Assembly: GCA_021732045.1 (NCBI GenBank) | Contig: JAKFWK010000005.1 | Location: 62,001-126,000, forward strand | Origin: Sulfurimonas sp. | Lineage (GTDB): Bacteria; Campylobacterota; Campylobacteria; Campylobacterales; Sulfurimonadaceae | Length of the DNA: 64,000 bases | Direction: 5' to 3' | Shown here: positions 61,315 through 64,000 of the stretch, one piece after another | Numbering within the stretch: the stretch's first letter is position 1 | Layout: each line of letters begins with the position of its first letter | Translations under genes and position numbers: made by a program | Notes under the pieces: generated by a model | The model's database searches: none | What the model saw: the letters and a program-made list of their open reading frames with translations, nothing else | What the model was told of the DNA's origin: nothing

Positions 61315-64000
61315 ATGAAAAATTTAGATGTAATCAAAATAACTGGTGCAAGAGAAAATAATCTAAAAAATATCTCACTAGAGATACCAAAAAACAGACT
61401 AGTAGTGTTTACTGGACTGAGCGGAAGCGGTAAGTCAACTTTGGCTTTTGATACGCTTTATGCGGAGGGGCAGAGACGATATATGGAGTCGCTGTCATCT
61501 TATGCGAGACAGTTCCTTGATCGCATCACAAAACCTGATGTAGATAAAATAGAGGGGCTTACTCCAGCTATTGCAATTGATCAAAAAACAACTTCTAAAA
61601 ATCCCCGTTCGACAGTCGGAACAATCACGGAAATATATGACTATTTTAGACTTTTATATGCTCGTGTCGGTATTCAGCACTGCTATAAGTGCAGTAAAGT
61701 TATCTCCCAGATGGGTGTCTCGGATATTATAGCCGAAGTTGCAAAACTCCCAGAGGGCTCAAAGATAGTTCTTCTTGCACCGCTTATCAGAGAGAAGAAA
61801 GGCTCTTTTGCTGATGTCTTAGAGTCACTCGTACATAAAGGGTATGTTCGTGCCATGATAGATGGTGTGATGATAAGACTTGATGAAGAGATTGAGTTAA
61901 GTAAAACAAAAAAACATACTATCAAAGTCGTGATAGACAGAGTTGTTGTAAATGAGCAAAACAGAGAGCGGATTGCAGCGGATGTCGAAAAGGCGCTAAA
62001 AGAGAGTTATGGTGAACTTGAGATTGATATTTTAAACCATGAAGAGTTAGGTCTGAAGGAGTCTAGCAGATACTACTCTGAGCACAACGCTTGTTTTGAT
62101 TGTAAAATAAGTTTTGATCCACTTGAACCATTGTCTTTCTCTTTTAACTCTCCAAAGGGTGCATGTAGCGAGTGTGACGGACTTGGACTTCGTTATGCGC
62201 TTGATCATGATAAAATAATTGACATTGACCTGAGCGTAGAAAAGGGTGCCGTTAAGATAGTTTATGGATTTAACAAGGGCTACTATTTTACATTTTTAAA
62301 AGGATTTTGTTCTGCAAACAAGATAGATATAACGGTTCCATACTCATCCCTCCCTGAACATCAAAAAAAAGCGATTCTTCATGGCGGGATAGATGAAGTT
62401 TCGTTTTTGTGGAAAAGCCATGAAGTAAAAAGAGTGTGGCCAGGGATTGTAAAAATAGCGTACGATATGTTTAAAGATGAAAAAGAGTTAGCTGATTATA
62501 TGAGCGAAAAAACTTGTAATATCTGCGAAGGACATAGACTAAAAAGAGAGTCTTTAGCCGTGAAAGTAGGTAAGAGAGGAGTAGCAGAGCTCTTAGATAT
62601 GCCAATTTCAAAAACATACGAGTGGTTTAATAGTGAAGAGAATTTTGCTTACTTAAATGATCAAAACAGAAGAATTGCACAACCTATTTTAAATGAGATT
62701 AGAGAGAGACTATACTTTTTGTTTGATGTCGGGCTTGGATACATTACTTTAGGAAGAGATGCTAGAACCATTAGCGGTGGTGAAGCTCAAAGAATCCGCA
62801 TCGCAAGTCAGATAGGAAGCGGCTTGACTGGCGTTATGTATGTTCTTGATGAGCCAAGTATCGGACTTCATGAGAGAGATACACTAAAACTTATCAGAAC
62901 GCTTAGAAGCTTGCAGGAAAAAGGCAATAGCGTTATAGTTGTTGAACATGACAAAGAGACTATTGAGAATGCTGATTTTATAGTAGATATTGGTAATGGG
63001 GCTGGAAAATTTGGTGGGGAAGTTGTATTTAGCGGCACGCTGGATAAGTTAAAAAAAGCAAAAACACTCACAGCAGATTATCTTTATGGACGAAAAAAAA
63101 TAGAGTATTTTTATAGACGCGAACAGAAAAATTGGATAGAGATAAAGAATGTAACTGTAAACAACATTACTAATCTCAGCGCAAGAATCCCACTTAATAA
63201 TTTTGTTTGTATAACTGGTGTAAGCGGAAGCGGAAAAAGTTCTCTTATGCTTCAGACTCTCCTTCCAACCGCTAGAGAACTTTTAAATCATGCCAGAAAA
63301 GTAAATAAAGTTGCAGGTGTTGAGATAACTGGACTTGATAAGGTTGATAAAGTTATCTATCTAGACCAAAGTCCAATTGGGAGAACTCCAAGGTCAAATC
63401 CTGCAACATATACGGGTGTTATGGATGAGATAAGAAATCTTTTTGCACAAACAAAAGAGTCGCAAATAAGAGGTTACACAAGCTCAAGATTCTCTTTTAA
63501 TGTTAGAGGCGGAAGATGTGAGAAGTGCCAAGGTGAGGGAGAAATCAAGATAGAGATGCACTTTTTGCCAGATATTATGGTTAAGTGTGATGACTGTAAT
63601 GCCTCAAGATACAACCAGCAAACACTAGAAGTTCTTTATAAAGCAAAAACGATATCTGATGTATTAAATATGAGCGTTGATGAGGCTTTTGAGTTTTTTA
63701 AACCGATTCCAAAGATTCATCAAATATTAAAAACATTGGTTGAGGTTGGTCTTGGATATATCACGCTAGGTCAAAATGCCGTAACTCTCTCAGGTGGTGA
63801 AGCACAGAGAATTAAGCTAAGCAAAGAGTTAAGCCGAAGAGATACGGGGCAAACCCTCTACATCCTTGATGAGCCGACAACAGGACTTCATTTTGCGGAT
63901 GTAGATAGACTGACTGGGGTTTTACACAAATTTGTAGAGCTTGGAAATAGTGTTTTAATCATTGAGCATAATCTGGATATGATTAAAAATGCTGACTATG
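61315..64000 (+). CDS. uvrA: Excinuclease ABC subunit A, 5' part (runs off window)
   Basis: I read this gene by translation from ATG 61315 with AGAGGA upstream; 895 full codons are open to the window edge. It has Walker [23 protein letters not shown] (read as GLSGSGKST), two zinc-type Cys clusters (CSECDGLG and CEKCQGEGE...CDDC), two ABC signatures (ISGGEAQRI and LSGGEAQRI) and [20 protein letters not shown]. UvrA recognises DNA damage with UvrB in nucleotide excision repair. Full-length proteins have about 940 residues, so only the last part is missing. Confidence 0.96.
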   Translation, partial: MKNLDVIKITGARENNLKNISLEIPKNRLVVFTGLSGSGKSTLAFDTLYAEGQRRYMESLSSYARQFLDRITKPDVDKIEGLTPAIAIDQKTTSKNPRSTVGTITEIYDYFRLLYARVGIQHCYKCSKVISQMGVSDIIAEVAKLPEGSKIVLLAPLIREKKGSFADVLESLVHKGYVRAMIDGVMIRLDEEIELSKTKKHTIKVVIDRVVVNEQNRERIAADVEKALKESYGELEIDILNHEELGLKESSRYYSEHNACFDCKISFDPLEPLSFSFNSPKGACSECDGLGLRYALDHDKIIDIDLSVEKGAVKIVYGFNKGYYFTFLKGFCSANKIDITVPYSSLPEHQKKAILHGGIDEVSFLWKSHEVKRVWPGIVKIAYDMFKDEKELADYMSEKTCNICEGHRLKRESLAVKVGKRGVAELLDMPISKTYEWFNSEENFAYLNDQNRRIAQPILNEIRERLYFLFDVGLGYITLGRDARTISGGEAQRIRIASQIGSGLTGVMYVLDEPSIGLHERDTLKLIRTLRSLQEKGNSVIVVEHDKETIENADFIVDIGNGAGKFGGEVVFSGTLDKLKKAKTLTADYLYGRKKIEYFYRREQKNWIEIKNVTVNNITNLSARIPLNNFVCITGVSGSGKSSLMLQTLLPTARELLNHARKVNKVAGVEITGLDKVDKVIYLDQSPIGRTPRSNPATYTGVMDEIRNLFAQTKESQIRGYTSSRFSFNVRGGRCEKCQGEGEIKIEMHFLPDIMVKCDDCNASRYNQQTLEVLYKAKTISDVLNMSVDEAFEFFKPIPKIHQILKTLVEVGLGYITLGQNAVTLSGGEAQRIKLSKELSRRDTGQTLYILDEPTTGLHFADVDRLTGVLHKFVELGNSVLIIEHNLDMIKNADY

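Overview
This AT-rich 64 kb window is chromosomal DNA from a member of the Campylobacterota (Epsilonproteobacteria). A free-living, Sulfurimonas-like lineage is my best guess. The guess rests on gene content: short RecO, a RibB whose GTP-cyclohydrolase half is degenerate, the carboxy(nor)spermidine route to polyamines, FapA, FliN/FliO with a CheX-like partner, NapC/NirT and many multiheme cytochromes, NnrS, glutamate synthase and a periplasmic peroxiredoxin. I could not test this against a database. Almost the whole window is coding; no rRNA, CRISPR array, prophage or transposase was seen.

Layout. 1-6.1 kb, all minus: the 5' part of mutS2, then a TolC / membrane-fusion / DevC-type ABC export operon. 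6.2-10.7 kb, plus: tRNA-Ala, then a NitT/TauT-type ABC importer, NnrS and a small unknown protein. This unit is preceded by an FNR/NnrR-like site abutting a Fur-like palindrome. 11.3-17.8 kb, minus: a respiratory block with a flavinylated FMN-binding lipoprotein-sized protein, two related four-helix membrane proteins, a NapC/NirT tetraheme protein and four further multiheme cytochromes (3, 12, 7 and 8 haem sites). The flavin transferase ApbE is divergent from it at 17.9 kb. 18.8-24.1 kb, minus: polysaccharide deacetylase, rRNA methyltransferase-like protein, TonB-like protein, cysS, murJ. 24.2-32.3 kb, plus: fapA, ruvA, ddl, alpha/beta hydrolase, murF, HIT protein, M23 peptidase, DUF3617 protein. 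32.4-32.6 kb, minus: initiator tRNA-Met and tRNA-Gln behind a consensus promoter.

32.9-37.8 kb: ovothiol genes (ovoA, ovoB) and ribB, bracketed by two direct copies of a 139-bp hairpin-rich, MITE-like repeat. 37.8-46.7 kb, plus: DUF695-RraB protein, an LplT-acyltransferase fusion, polyamine genes interrupted by an HDOD gene, a methyltransferase, and a secreted Tpx-type peroxiredoxin followed by DsbD. 46.7-53.3 kb: recO, gltB, gltD. 53.5-58.8 kb, plus: accD, a ThiE-like protein, rlmH, a DksA-type zinc-finger protein, two unknown proteins and a dihydrouridine synthase. 58.8-60.5 kb, minus: a motor-switch operon (CheX-like, FliN, FliO). 60.5 kb to the end, plus: a TSUP permease and the 5' part of uvrA.

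The stretches most likely to hold something undescribed are the flavin/multiheme electron-transfer block (11.3-18.8 kb), the repeat-bracketed ovothiol block (32.9-37.8 kb), and the ABC-NnrS unit with its double operator and an AAATA tandem repeat (6.4-10.7 kb). All functional statements are family-level inference from sequence; nothing was searched or computed beyond reading.
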